A stretch of DNA of 64,000 bases. Source: Mesorhizobium sp. Root552 (GTDB taxonomy: Bacteria > Pseudomonadota > Alphaproteobacteria > Rhizobiales > Rhizobiaceae). Below, in pieces: positions 9,156 through 18,183 of this stretch (position 1 is its first letter; every line of letters starts with the position of its first letter). The notes under the pieces are model-generated. The model was not told the DNA's origin. It saw only the letters and a program-made list of their open reading frames with translations, and ran no database searches. A program made the translations under genes and the position numbers. The DNA lies in contig NZ_LMFV01000034.1 of NCBI RefSeq assembly GCF_001427285.1, positions 62,921 through 126,920 of the forward strand. Reading direction: 5' to 3'.

Positions 9156-9173
9156 TTCCAGCGATGTTAGAGT
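9145..9173 (+). promoter_or_regulatory. sigma70-type promoter of the NitT/TauT-type ABC operon
   Basis: TTGACC at 9145-9150, a 17-bp spacer, TAGAGT at 9168-9173. Transcription would start near 9180. This rules out the TTG at 9145 as the start of the ATPase gene and supports ATG 9274. Confidence 0.6.
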
Positions 9174-9273
9174 TCTTGCTATTGGTGGGAGGACCAACGA
9201 TGAGAAGCGCAAAAGCGCCAATCGTCCCTTTGGCCTTACCTCCGTCATTGCGAGCAAACGAGGTTTGGGGCGT

Positions 9274-10062
9274 ATGGACGGCGTAAGACTTCAGATTTCC
9301 AACCTGCATAGCGGCTACGCGACGCCCGATCGCGGCTTGGTGCCTACAGTGGACGGCGTCGATCTCGCGCTGAACCGCAACGAATTCGTGTCCATCATCG
9401 GCCCCAGCGGTTGCGGGAAATCGACCCTCTTCAACGTTATCGCCGGCCTGCTCAGCCCGACTTCCGGTGAGGTCGCGCTGGACGGCAAGGCTATTGTCGG
9501 ACGCCCGGGCCATGTCGCCTACATGATGCAGCGCGACCTCCTGCTGCCCTGGCGCACCATCCTCGACAACGTCGTGCTCGGCCCAGAACTTGCCGGCAAA
9601 CCAATGGAAGCGGCTCGCAACCGTGCGGCGGCGCTCCTGCGCCGTTTCGGTCTCGAAGGCTACGAAAATTCATATCCCTCATCTCTGTCGGGCGGCATGC
9701 GCCAGCGCGCAGCGCTGTTGCGCACCATTCTGTGCGACCGCTCCGTGGTGCTTCTCGATGAACCCTTCGGCGCGCTGGACGCTTTGACCAGGGCAACGAT
9801 GCATGAGTGGCTGCTCGGCATTCAGCGTGAATTCCAGCAGACGATGATCCTCATCACCCACGACCCCGATGAAGCCATCTATCTGTCGGATCGCGTGTAC
9901 GTAGCGACACCCCGGCCGATGCGCTTTGCCGGCATCGTGCCGATCGAACTGCCCTACGACCGAGGCCGGGACGTAACCATGACCCCTCAGTTTGCTGACC
10001 ATAAGCGGCAGGTCCTCGCCTTGCTGCGAGGCGACAAAGGCGCACTCGACGCCCTGCATTGA
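9274..10062 (+). CDS. NitT/TauT-family ABC importer, ATP-binding subunit (SsuB-like)
   Basis: 262 residues from ATG 9274. Walker A GPSGCGKST, signature SLSGGMRQR and Walker B VVLLDEPFGALD are intact, followed by LITHDPDEAIYLSDRV. This is the aliphatic sulfonate/nitrate/taurine class of importers. The frame is open further upstream, but that stretch carries the promoter and no family homology. The permease gene follows after 50 bp and the binding protein after that. Given its place in the IclR-controlled island, the solute is more likely an aromatic or heterocyclic acid than sulfonate; this is inference. Confidence 0.9.
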   Translation: MDGVRLQISNLHSGYATPDRGLVPTVDGVDLALNRNEFVSIIGPSGCGKSTLFNVIAGLLSPTSGEVALDGKAIVGRPGHVAYMMQRDLLLPWRTILDNVVLGPELAGKPMEAARNRAAALLRRFGLEGYENSYPSSLSGGMRQRAALLRTILCDRSVVLLDEPFGALDALTRATMHEWLLGIQREFQQTMILITHDPDEAIYLSDRVYVATPRPMRFAGIVPIELPYDRGRDVTMTPQFADHKRQVLALLRGDKGALDALH

Positions 10063-10112
10063 AAATCCGGCGCAACGACCCGCCGGACCAACAATTCGAC
10101 GAAGGCACCGTA

Positions 10113-10973
10113 ATGACCGCGCAGAAAAGCAGAAACGCTTCCCTCCTCTCGCATCTCGGCGATGCGGCACTGCCGTTCGGCATCGTCGTGGCGCTGCTCG
10201 CCACGTGGGAGGCAGCCGTCCATTTGTTGAAGATCCAGCCCTTCGTGCTGCCGGCGCCGACGGAGATATTCAAGGAGCTCCTCATCAGCGGCCCGACGGT
10301 GATCCTGCCGCAGTTGCACGTAACTCTGATCGAGACATTGGCCGGCTATCTCGCGGCGGTGATCATTTCGGCAATCCTCAGCGTGTTGATCCTTTATTCG
10401 TCCACGTTCCGCCGTGGCGTGCTGCCGCTCATTGTCGCCTCGCAGACCATTCCGATCATCACCATGGCTCCGGTGCTGGTCATCTGGTTCGGCTACAACA
10501 GCCTGCCGCGCATCATCATCACCGCGATTGTCGCCTTCTTCCCGCTAACCATCGCTGCGGTGACCGGCCTGAAAAGCCTCGAACCGCAGTTCATCGACTT
10601 CTTCCGTTCGCTCAACGCGACCCCTGCGCAGATCTTCTTCAAGCTGCGCCTGCCGGTTGCGCTGCCCAGCATCTTCGGCGGCCTGAAGGTGGCCGCCACG
10701 CTGGCCGTCATCGGTGCCACCATCAGTGAGTGGGTCGGTGCGAGCCAAGGCATCGGCTACCTCATCGCCCAGGACACCGCGCTTCTCAACACCACCCGCG
10801 TATTCGCCTCGCTGACCGTGCTCGGCGTTGCCGGCATGGCGTTGTTCGGCCTTGTCGGGCTGATCGAACGCCTGTCCATGCCATGGATCTACGCCCGCCC
10901 GTCAATGGCGTGGCTACGCGCCAGCCAAAACCCCAGAGCTCCCGCCGCGGCGGTCGCTCGCCCCCGGCAGTGA
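10113..10973 (+). CDS. NitT/TauT-family ABC importer, permease (SsuC-like)
   Basis: 286 residues from ATG 10113, preceded by GAAGG. A TTG at 10059 overlapping the ATPase stop is an alternative that adds 18 hydrophilic residues. Several membrane segments and the conserved cytoplasmic EAA-type loop (about GLKSLEPQFIDFFRSLNATP) place it in the BPD_transp_1 inner-membrane component family. It pairs with the ATPase at 9274 and the binding protein at 11066. Confidence 0.9.
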   Translation: MTAQKSRNASLLSHLGDAALPFGIVVALLATWEAAVHLLKIQPFVLPAPTEIFKELLISGPTVILPQLHVTLIETLAGYLAAVIISAILSVLILYSSTFRRGVLPLIVASQTIPIITMAPVLVIWFGYNSLPRIIITAIVAFFPLTIAAVTGLKSLEPQFIDFFRSLNATPAQIFFKLRLPVALPSIFGGLKVAATLAVIGATISEWVGASQGIGYLIAQDTALLNTTRVFASLTVLGVAGMALFGLVGLIERLSMPWIYARPSMAWLRASQNPRAPAAAVARPRQ

Positions 10974-11065
10974 CCGCCGCCGGATTGGAAGTTCTTCACC
11001 AGCCTAGAAACGAAAACCCAACCATAACAAAGACGTACAACCGTCGCATTCAAGGGGAAGCAAAT

Positions 11066-12082
11066 ATGACTGCCTTCAGACTGAAGCCGTGGACCATCGC
11101 CGTTGCCGCGCTCACTTCCACAATTGCGTTGACCAGTTCAGTGCTGGCGGCTGACCTCACCAAGTTCAGATACGCGCTAATCGCCAAGCCCGGCATTTGG
11201 GACGCAGCCGTCATCAACGGTATCGACAACAAGTTCTTCGCCGACGAAGGCCTGGAACTCGAACTGATTTCGCCGACATCGCCCGCCGACGGCCTGAAAC
11301 TCGTCGCCACAGGCGGCGCTGAACTCGCCACGGCCCACTCCACCGACGTCATCACGGCCCGCAGCAAGGGCCTCCCGGTGGTCTCGATCGGCGCCAACCA
11401 TCAGACCGGCACGACCGGCATTCTTGTTCCCGCCGAAGCCGGCGTGAAGGACCTCAAGCAGCTTGAAGGCAAGAACGTCGGCATCACCGGCATTCCCTTC
11501 AACAAGGTCATGCTGGAGCACAGCCTGAAGGCGGGCGGTGCCGACCTTTCCAAGGTCAACGTCGTCACCGTCGGCTTCACGCAGATGCCGCTTCTGCTCA
11601 GCCAACGCATCGACGCGCTGGGCGACGCCATCTGCTGGGACGAGCCGCCGATCTATAACGTCCAGATCAAGAAGCCTGCCGACGACAAGTCGACCTACAC
11701 TTACTTCACTTTCACCGACTACGGCGTGCCGCGCTTCTACACCTTCGGTCTCGTTGGCGACGAGGAAGCGTTGAAGAAGAACCCCGACCTCTACAAGAAG
11801 TTCCTGCGCGCATGGCGCAAGAGCGTCGAGTGGATGATCGCCAACCAGTCTGCCGCCGCCGACGGTGTCATCAAGCAGATCCCGTCGATCAGCAAGGAAG
11901 AGGCAGTGGTTTCACTTGCCGAGATCGCAAGCATTTCGGTCAGCGCCGAAACCGAAGCAAACGGTATTGGCTGGCAGGACCCGGCCGTCTGGGAGAAGCA
12001 GGAGAAGTTCATGTTAGAGAACGGTTTGATCTCGGCCGATGTCGACGTCAGCCAAGCCGTCACGAACGATTACCTGAAATAG
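11066..12082 (+). CDS. NitT/TauT-family ABC importer, periplasmic binding protein
   Basis: 338 residues from ATG 11066, preceded by AGGGGAA. The frame stays open back to 10730, but that part overlaps the permease gene and shows no homology. A Sec signal peptide ends at about SSVLA-ADLTK. The body is of the NMT1/THI5-like class: GIDNKFFADEGLELEL near the N-terminus, then ATGGAELATAHSTD. It delivers the solute to the permease pair upstream. A strong hairpin at 12106-12140 follows, which commonly protects or limits binding-protein mRNA. Confidence 0.9.
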   Translation: MTAFRLKPWTIAVAALTSTIALTSSVLAADLTKFRYALIAKPGIWDAAVINGIDNKFFADEGLELELISPTSPADGLKLVATGGAELATAHSTDVITARSKGLPVVSIGANHQTGTTGILVPAEAGVKDLKQLEGKNVGITGIPFNKVMLEHSLKAGGADLSKVNVVTVGFTQMPLLLSQRIDALGDAICWDEPPIYNVQIKKPADDKSTYTYFTFTDYGVPRFYTFGLVGDEEALKKNPDLYKKFLRAWRKSVEWMIANQSAAADGVIKQIPSISKEEAVVSLAEIASISVSAETEANGIGWQDPAVWEKQEKFMLENGLISADVDVSQAVTNDYLK

Positions 12083-12105
12083 CCTTCCAGGCGGTATCTG
12101 CCGCA

Positions 12106-12140
12106 GGCACGGTCGGGTTAAGGCAATACCCGACCGTGCC
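12106..12140 (+). terminator. hairpin after the binding-protein gene
   Basis: Perfect 13-bp stem: GGCACGGTCGGGT (12106-12118), 9-base loop, ACCCGACCGTGCC (12128-12140), then CTTTC. The T-run is short, so partial termination or mRNA stabilisation between the importer and the amidohydrolase gene is more likely than a full stop. Confidence 0.6.
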
Positions 12141-12219
12141 CTTTCATTGCCAGGGGCCGGCAACGGCGCAAAGGCCGGCCTCTCAAAACAAGCAGTTCAC
12201 ACGACAAGGACTTTCAGAC

Positions 12220-13617
12220 ATGACGGTAATCATCGACCAGGCAAAAGGCAGCTATCTCATTCGTGGCGGGGCGGTAATCACCGTCGATCGCGCGATTGGC
12301 ACGCTGCCGCGCGCGGATGTGCTGGTTCGCGATGGCCGCATCGAAAAGATCGCAGACGGCATTGAGGCCGCCGGGGTCGAAGTCATCGATGCCAGCAATA
12401 TGATCGTCATGCCCGGCCTGATCGATTCCCACTACCATATGTGGAGCGCGCTTGGCCGCAACTTCGTCTCCGATGGCGGTTATGAGTACTTCCCTGCCAA
12501 GTGGGCCACCGCCGCGCTCTACGATGCCGACGACTTCTACAACAGCGTCCGCCTCGGATTGGCCGAACTTGCCAATGGCGGCGTCACAACCGTGCACAAC
12601 TGGTCGCACAACAACCGCTCACCGGCACACCTCGACGGCGAATTGCGGGCGCATCGGGATTCGGGTCTGCGTGCCCGCTACGCCATGGGCCACATCGACA
12701 AGCTGCCCGTCGATCAGGTCAATCGCTACGAGGATTTGCCGCGCGTCCAGGACGAATGGTTTGCCGATCCGACAAGACTGAAAGGTCTGGTGCATCTCGG
12801 TGTCAATCTGCGCGGCCCTATCCAGAGCAATATCGAAGTCTTCTACGAAGAAATGGAGACGATGCTGAAGCTTGGGCTTCCGGTCGCCATCCATGCCAGC
12901 CAGGCAGCACCCAACACCGACGATGCCGCCGACTACGAACGCCGCGGCTTCCTCGGCCCCAACTTCCTGTTTTGCCATTACATCGCGGCAACAGAGAGCG
13001 ACCGCGCGGCGATGGCCCGCACCGGCACCCCGCTCAGCTATGCGACGCACTCGGAACTGCGCCTTGGCGAAACCGGCGATGCGCGCCGCGCCCTGCTGAA
13101 AATGCGGGAGGCCGGTGTGATGATCTCGCTCTCTTCGGACGCCACCTCTCTCGCACCGCCGAACATGCTCGAAAACATGCGTCTCACCTGGAATATGGGA
13201 GTTCCGTGGCAGGGCACAGACACCGCGCATCTGCCGCCCATCGGCCTGCACGAGGTCATCGAAATGGGCACCATCAACGGAGCCCGCGCCCTTGGTCTCG
13301 GCGACGTCACCGGATCGCTGACGCCCGGCAAACAGGCCGATATCATCCTCATTCGCACGGACGACGTGAACATAGCCCCGTTGGCAAACATCGAGGCAAC
13401 GGTCGTCATGTCGGCAACACCGGCCAACATCGACACCGTCATGGTCGATGGCCGCATCCTCAAGCGTGGCGGCAAGCTGGTGGGAGCGGATGTGCCCGCC
13501 ATCGTCGGCAATGCCGGCAAGTCGGCCATGCGCATCCGCACGGCGGCTGGCGGCATCCTCGCTCCGCAATGTCCGGGCTGCGCAGGAAACGCCGTTTATC
13601 GCGCGACAGCCTGCTAA
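12220..13617 (+). CDS. metal-dependent amidohydrolase (cytosine/atrazine deaminase-like)
   Basis: 465 residues from ATG 12220, with AAGGA at 12206-12210. The frame is open upstream to 11812, inside the binding-protein gene, but homology starts here. The metal-binding HxH is in GLIDSHYHMW, with later ligands expected at AIHASQA, FCHYIAATESD and the Asp of SLSSDATSLAPPN. This is the superfamily branch with S-adenosylhomocysteine/guanine deaminases and triazine hydrolases: deamination or ring-substituent hydrolysis of N-heterocycles. The C-terminus adds a short cysteine-rich tail (CPGCAGNAVYRATAC) not usual for the family. Its position suggests that it acts on the solute brought in by the flanking importers. 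Substrate unknown. Confidence 0.88.
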   Translation: MTVIIDQAKGSYLIRGGAVITVDRAIGTLPRADVLVRDGRIEKIADGIEAAGVEVIDASNMIVMPGLIDSHYHMWSALGRNFVSDGGYEYFPAKWATAALYDADDFYNSVRLGLAELANGGVTTVHNWSHNNRSPAHLDGELRAHRDSGLRARYAMGHIDKLPVDQVNRYEDLPRVQDEWFADPTRLKGLVHLGVNLRGPIQSNIEVFYEEMETMLKLGLPVAIHASQAAPNTDDAADYERRGFLGPNFLFCHYIAATESDRAAMARTGTPLSYATHSELRLGETGDARRALLKMREAGVMISLSSDATSLAPPNMLENMRLTWNMGVPWQGTDTAHLPPIGLHEVIEMGTINGARALGLGDVTGSLTPGKQADIILIRTDDVNIAPLANIEATVVMSATPANIDTVMVDGRILKRGGKLVGADVPAIVGNAGKSAMRIRTAAGGILAPQCPGCAGNAVYRATAC

Positions 13618-13657
13618 CCGGCCTGTAAGCGGAATAATTTGCGGTTCAGATGGGGGG

Positions 13658-13978
13658 ATGGGCGTGCTTGAACAGATAGTTGTGTGGTCGCTCGCGCTCA
13701 TCCTCGCCGGCTCGGCTTACCTCAACCTCACCGGGCCGGATTTCGTGAAGGAAGAGTTTGCCCACTGGGGCTATCCTTCATGGCTGCCCGTTGCAGTTGG
13801 CGTTGCTGAACTCCTCTCGGCTGCCGCGTTGCTGTTTGCATCGACACGCAGCTACGGTGCCCTTCTCGCTCTTGTAGTCCTGGCTGGGGTGGTATTCTCG
13901 CTCAGCAAGACACAGGAATGGCTACGCATGCAATTTCCGCTCCTGATGGCGGCACTCTGCATCGGCCTCTTGTTGTAA
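13658..13978 (+). CDS. DoxX-like membrane protein
   Basis: 106 residues with four hydrophobic segments and the DoxX-like features LAGSAYLNLTGPDFVKEEF and GVAELLSAAALLF. The frame is open from 13448, inside the amidohydrolase gene; the true start is ATG 13658 or GTG 13664, just after the run GGGGGG at 13652-13657. DoxX-family proteins are small inner-membrane proteins of uncertain function, sometimes linked to redox stress. It is probably co-transcribed with the amidohydrolase gene 40 bp upstream. Confidence 0.72.
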   Translation: MGVLEQIVVWSLALILAGSAYLNLTGPDFVKEEFAHWGYPSWLPVAVGVAELLSAAALLFASTRSYGALLALVVLAGVVFSLSKTQEWLRMQFPLLMAALCIGLLL

Positions 13979-14228
13979 CAACAGCCAACTTGGCAGTGAA
14001 CTTGCCAGAAAGTTCCGTCCAGCAACAATTCTGCCAGCAATACCTGATCCCAACCCGGCCCGACGCTCAACCGCCGGCATGCACAAGCACGTAAGCTGCA
14101 AGCATCTGGCGCGTTTCAATTGCAATGGATGCGGCGAGTCTGCTTGCCGGCCCTCCATCTGCCAATATCTATTCCCCTGCCCCGAGTAAAATACTCGCGA
14201 GGTATACCCCTCTCCTTCGCAAGTAGCA

Positions 14229-14256
14229 TTGACAAGCATAGGTCAGCGGTTACTCT
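14229..14256 (+). promoter_or_regulatory. sigma70-type promoter of the branched-chain-type ABC operon
   Basis: TTGACA at 14229-14234, 16-bp spacer, TACTCT at 14251-14256. Predicted transcription start near 14263, a few bases before the palindrome at 14272. The rest of the gap 13979-14305 shows no coding frame of note. Confidence 0.5.
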
Positions 14257-14271
14257 CAAATAATGAAAAAG

Positions 14272-14288
14272 ATTTCGCTTAGCGAAAT
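14272..14288. promoter_or_regulatory. candidate IclR operator, copy 4
   Basis: ATTTCG-CTTAG-CGAAAT: perfect 6-bp inverted repeat with 5-bp spacer just downstream of the predicted transcription start, a classical repressor position. Its half-sites are identical to those of the copy at 9139-9155. Confidence 0.6.
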
Positions 14289-14305
14289 ATATGAAGGAGC
14301 AGACT

Positions 14306-15574
14306 GTGATTACGAGACGGAATTTCAATAGGCTGGCAGCCGTGGCGGCGTCCAGTATCGCCATGCCTTCGGTGCTGGCTGGCCGAGCCTTCGGCCAGGA
14401 CACGCCAATCCGCTTCGGCGCCAGCATTTCGCTCACCGGCGCCCTGTCCGGCACCAAGAACGGCCAGATCGGTTACGAACTTTGGCGTGATGACGTCAAT
14501 GCCTCAGGCGGCCTGCTGGGAAGACAGGTCGAGCTTGTCCTGCTCGATGACCAGAGCTCGGCGTCGAACATCCCGGCAATCTATTCGGCGCTCGCCGATG
14601 TCGAGAAGTGCGATGTCCTGTTCGGGCCATACGGCGCCAGCCTTACCGCCCCCGTCATGCCCTTCATCAAGCAGCGCGACCTGTTCATGATCGGCATGTT
14701 CCCGCTCGCCGCCAACGAAAAGGCTCGCCACGACAAATTCTTCCACAGCGCCGCATGGGGTCCGAACTCTGGAACGGATTGGGCGCGCGGTTTCTTCGAC
14801 CTTGCCAAATCGGTGGGCGTGAAGCGCGTCGCCATCCTCGCCAACGACCTTGAGTTCTCCAAGAACGCGGCGGTCGGCGGAGCCAAGGTCGCGGAAGAAT
14901 ACAGCATGGAAATCGTCTTCAACCAGAGCTACCCGCCGAATACCTCAGATTTCTCATCGATCCTGCGCAACATAAGTGCCGCCAATCCCGATGCGGTATT
15001 CGTCGGCTCATATCCCGCCGACAGCACGGCGATCATCCACGGCATTCGCGAAATCGGCCTTCCTGACAGCGTCCAGATATTCGGCGGCGCCATGATCGGC
15101 CCGCAATATGGGTCGCTTCTGAGTTCGCTTGGTCCGGAACTGAACGGCGTGGTGAACAGCCATCTGTTTGCCCCGGAGCCGACGATGCAAACACCTGAGA
15201 TCAAGAAATTCTTCGATCGTTACGTGCCTATCGCCGAGAAGCAGGGCGTCGATCCGCTCGGCTATTATGTACCGCCGTTCTACTACGTCGCCGGCCAACT
15301 TGCGGCTGCCGCAATCACCGGCGCGGGGTCGCTCGATCAGGCAGCGATGGCCGCCTGGCTTCACGGCAATACCGTCGAAACTATCGTCGGTCCGGCAGCG
15401 TTCAACGACATCGGCGACTGGACGAAGCGCCGCGTCCTGATGGTTCAGATCCAGAACGTAAAGGGCAATGATCTCGCCCAGTTCCGCGAACCGGGCCATC
15501 AGGTCATCCTTGATCCTCCGGAACTAAAGTCCGGCGAGTTTATCCATCCCTACAACAAGGCTCGCGCCAGCTAG
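14306..15574 (+). CDS. branched-chain-type ABC importer, periplasmic binding protein (Tat signal)
   Basis: 422 residues from GTG 14306, chosen because AAGGAG at 14294-14299 is spaced 6 bases before it; the ATG at 14291 lies before that ribosome site. The N-terminus TRRNFNRLAAVAASS is a twin-arginine export signal, with likely cleavage after RAFGQ. The body is a Leu/Ile/Val-binding fold (RFGASISLTGALSGTKNGQ; LLDDQSSASNIPAIYSALA). Such proteins in catabolic islands often bind aromatic acids. It heads an importer operon whose four other components follow at once. Confidence 0.88.
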   Translation: MITRRNFNRLAAVAASSIAMPSVLAGRAFGQDTPIRFGASISLTGALSGTKNGQIGYELWRDDVNASGGLLGRQVELVLLDDQSSASNIPAIYSALADVEKCDVLFGPYGASLTAPVMPFIKQRDLFMIGMFPLAANEKARHDKFFHSAAWGPNSGTDWARGFFDLAKSVGVKRVAILANDLEFSKNAAVGGAKVAEEYSMEIVFNQSYPPNTSDFSSILRNISAANPDAVFVGSYPADSTAIIHGIREIGLPDSVQIFGGAMIGPQYGSLLSSLGPELNGVVNSHLFAPEPTMQTPEIKKFFDRYVPIAEKQGVDPLGYYVPPFYYVAGQLAAAAITGAGSLDQAAMAAWLHGNTVETIVGPAAFNDIGDWTKRRVLMVQIQNVKGNDLAQFREPGHQVILDPPELKSGEFIHPYNKARAS

Positions 15575-15595
15575 CCGCCACCAGCACGAGACGGC

Positions 15596-15623
15596 GAAGC
15601 CGGGCAAGCCAACGCCCGGCTTC
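15596..15623 (+). repeat. intercistronic hairpin after the binding-protein gene
   Basis: GAAGCCGGGC (15596-15605), 8-base loop, GCCCGGCTTC (15614-15623): a perfect 10-bp stem with no T-run, just before the permease start at 15636. It probably stabilises the upstream mRNA so that the binding protein is made in excess. Confidence 0.55.
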
Positions 15624-15635
15624 GGACGAGGCCAT

Positions 15636-16514
15636 ATGACAACACTGGACATCCTTTTGAACGTGCTGGTTTCCGGCGTGCTATTCGGCAGCATATACGC
15701 CGTCGTCGCGCTCGGACTGGCGATCACCTTCGGCATCCTGCACATCCCGAACATCGCCCACCCTGCTCTGGTGATCATGGGCGGATATTTTGTCGTTCAG
15801 GCAAACAGGCTCGGCATAGATCCGTTGATCGCCGCTGCCCTCGGCATCATCCCGTTCTATCTGCTCGGCATGCTGCTTTACACCTTCTATGCCAATAGCT
15901 TTGAACGGCGCGGACGCGCCGAGGTGCTGCAAAGCCTCACGCTTTTCTTCGGGCTGTCGCTGGTCATCGAGATATTTCTCGTTCTGCTCTTCGGGTCCGA
16001 ACTGCAATCGGTGAGCGCGCCCTACATAGGAACCAGCCTGAAGTTCGGCCAGATTGCCATTCCCGGTCGGCTGCTCGTGCCGGCCTTGCTTGGGCCGGTC
16101 ACAATCGGCTTGCTCTGGCTCTATTTCAAATACACCAATTCCGGCACCGCCATCCGCGCGGTTGCCCATGACGAGAGAGCGCTTTCCATCGCCGGCCTCG
16201 ACCCCGCTGCGGTCAAGCGCCGGGCCTTTGGGCTGGCCACCGCCACCGCCGTCATCGGCGGCACAGCCCTGGTACTTATCGGACCTATCGACCCGTTCGG
16301 TGGGCGTTTCCAGATTGGGCGCGTTTTCGCCATTGTCGTCCTTGCCGGCATGGGCTCGATCCCGGGCACGCTGGTCGTGGCAATAATGCTCGGCATCGCC
16401 GAATCCCTAGTCTCCTCTTACCTTAACCCAGCCTGGTCTCCCGGCGTTGCCTTCGCCATCCTTCTCGCGGCGCTCGCATTGCGTCCTCAAGGGCTGTTCG
16501 GAGCCGCGCGATGA
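15636..16514 (+). CDS. branched-chain-type ABC importer, permease (LivH-like)
   Basis: 292 residues, strongly hydrophobic. The N-terminus VLFGSIYAVVALGLAITFGI and the downstream GTAIRAVAHDERALSIAGLD loop are hallmarks of LivH-type permeases. It overlaps the next permease gene by 4 bp (ATGA). Confidence 0.9.
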   Translation: MTTLDILLNVLVSGVLFGSIYAVVALGLAITFGILHIPNIAHPALVIMGGYFVVQANRLGIDPLIAAALGIIPFYLLGMLLYTFYANSFERRGRAEVLQSLTLFFGLSLVIEIFLVLLFGSELQSVSAPYIGTSLKFGQIAIPGRLLVPALLGPVTIGLLWLYFKYTNSGTAIRAVAHDERALSIAGLDPAAVKRRAFGLATATAVIGGTALVLIGPIDPFGGRFQIGRVFAIVVLAGMGSIPGTLVVAIMLGIAESLVSSYLNPAWSPGVAFAILLAALALRPQGLFGAAR

Positions 16515-17461
16515 CACGCGACAGCAAGATCTTTCTGATAGCGGCAGTGGCTGTTTTGCTCGCTGGGCTTCTCGCTCCGCACGTGCTGAAGAACCCGTTC
16601 TATTTCTTCGCGGGCTACGTCATCCTGCAATACGTCGTCATCGCCACCGGCTGGAACATCCTCGGAGGCTACGCGGGCTACATCAACTTTGGCGCTGCGG
16701 GGTTCTTCGGGGCCGGAGCCTACGCATCCGCCTTCCTGTTCAACACCTTCGGCATCCCATTGTTGGGCGGCCTCGTCGCAGCCTGCCTGATTGGCGCGCT
16801 GTTGGGCGTGCTGATGGGCTATCTGACGCTGCGCATCCAGGGTGTCTATTTCGCCATCGCTACATTGGGGCTGGTCATAATCCTCGAAACGATCATCCAT
16901 AACATCCCCGCCCTCGGCGGAGCCCGCGGAATAGTCGTCTATGGCCCTCCGCCGCCTGCATGGGCGGCAGGCCCTTCGCAATACATGTTCTTCCTCATGC
17001 TGCTCATCGCCGTCGCCAGCGTATCCCTGGCGCGGTGGATGCAGATATCCTGGGTCGGGCGCGGCCTGCGTGCCGTTCGCGCCAGCGAGAACGCGGCGGA
17101 ATGTTCCGGCGTGCCGACATTGCGGCTGAAGCTGCTTGCCTGCGCCGCCAGCGGCGCAGTTCTGGCTGCAGCCGGCGCGCCCTACCCCTTCTACACTTCA
17201 TTCGTCGAGCCCGTAACAGTGTTCAGCCTGCTGATCGGTCTCAACGCCATAGCCATGCCCTTGATCGGCGGCACGCGCACCTGGCTCGGTCCTGTCATCG
17301 GCGCCCTGCTTATGGCCTCCACCCAGCAGATCGCCACCATCACCATATCGTCCGAGTTGAACATACTTTTCGTCGGCATCGTCCTCATCGCATTCGTCGC
17401 ACTTGCCCCGAATGGCATTCTGGGCCTTGTCGCTCGCCGTTCACGGGAGACGCCGCGATGA
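16511..17461 (+). CDS. branched-chain-type ABC importer, permease (LivM-like)
   Basis: 316 residues. GWNILGGYAGYINFGAAGFFG and GRGLRAVRASENAAECSGV are characteristic of LivM-type permeases. It overlaps both neighbours by 4 bp, so the operon is tightly coupled. Confidence 0.9.
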   Translation: MTRDSKIFLIAAVAVLLAGLLAPHVLKNPFYFFAGYVILQYVVIATGWNILGGYAGYINFGAAGFFGAGAYASAFLFNTFGIPLLGGLVAACLIGALLGVLMGYLTLRIQGVYFAIATLGLVIILETIIHNIPALGGARGIVVYGPPPPAWAAGPSQYMFFLMLLIAVASVSLARWMQISWVGRGLRAVRASENAAECSGVPTLRLKLLACAASGAVLAAAGAPYPFYTSFVEPVTVFSLLIGLNAIAMPLIGGTRTWLGPVIGALLMASTQQIATITISSELNILFVGIVLIAFVALAPNGILGLVARRSRETPR

Positions 17462-18183
17462 GCAGCCCTGTTCTTTCCATGCACGGCGTTGAAAAGTCCT
17501 TCGGTCTGTTCCGCGCGCTTGGTCCCGTCGATCTCGAGCTGATGCCGCAAGAGCGGCTAGGCATCATCGGGCCGAACGGCGCCGGAAAGACCACCCTCAT
17601 CAACTGCATCACCGGTGTCCTGAAGCCGGACAATGGCTCGGTGAAATTCGAAGGCATAGACATCACCGTCCAGCCCAGTTTCAAGCGTGCACGCCTCGGC
17701 ATCTCGCGCACCTTCCAGATTCCCCAGCCATTCAGGGGCATGTCGGTCACCGAAAACCTGCTCGTCCCGCTGGATTACCTTCACGGTACTGCCAACAAAC
17801 GCCGGCGCGCCGCCGAAGTGCTGGAATCGGTAGGACTGTCCGCCCGCGCCGCACATCCTTCGGAAGACCTGTCCCAGCTCGAACTCCGCAAGCTCGAGCT
17901 GGCCCGGGCGCTCGTCGGCAATCCCAAGGTGCTGATCGCCGACGAAGCAATGGCCGGGCTGTCGGAAGCCGAGATCGACGAGGTTCTGGCCATCCTGATG
18001 AAGCTCAACCAGCAAGGCGTTGCGGTCATCATGATCGAGCACATCATGCATGCCGTCATGCGTTTTTCGCAGCGCATCGTTTGCTTTGAAATGGGGCAGC
18101 TGATCGCTTCCGGCACCGCTGAGGAAGTTACCAGGGACCCGAAGGTGCAGAAGGTGTATTTCGGTGAACAGGCTCATCATTGA
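17458..18183 (+). CDS. branched-chain-type ABC importer, ATPase (LivG-like)
   Basis: 241 residues from ATG 17458 in the ATGA overlap with the LivM-like gene. Walker A is GPNGAGKTT. The signature is LSQLELRKLELARAL instead of LSYGQQ, and Walker B is VLIADEAMAGL with Ala for the usual Pro. This variant occurs in a subgroup of LivG-type ATPases, so the protein is probably active. It forms a heterodimer with the LivF-like ATPase, whose gene overlaps its 3' end by 20 bp. Confidence 0.9.
   Translation: MSSPVLSMHGVEKSFGLFRALGPVDLELMPQERLGIIGPNGAGKTTLINCITGVLKPDNGSVKFEGIDITVQPSFKRARLGISRTFQIPQPFRGMSVTENLLVPLDYLHGTANKRRRAAEVLESVGLSARAAHPSEDLSQLELRKLELARALVGNPKVLIADEAMAGLSEAEIDEVLAILMKLNQQGVAVIMIEHIMHAVMRFSQRIVCFEMGQLIASGTAEEVTRDPKVQKVYFGEQAHH

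Noticed and set aside
9145..9273. N-terminal extension of the NitT/TauT-type ATPase from TTG 9145
   Set aside because: The stretch contains the -35 and -10 boxes and operator, and homology begins only at ATG 9274.
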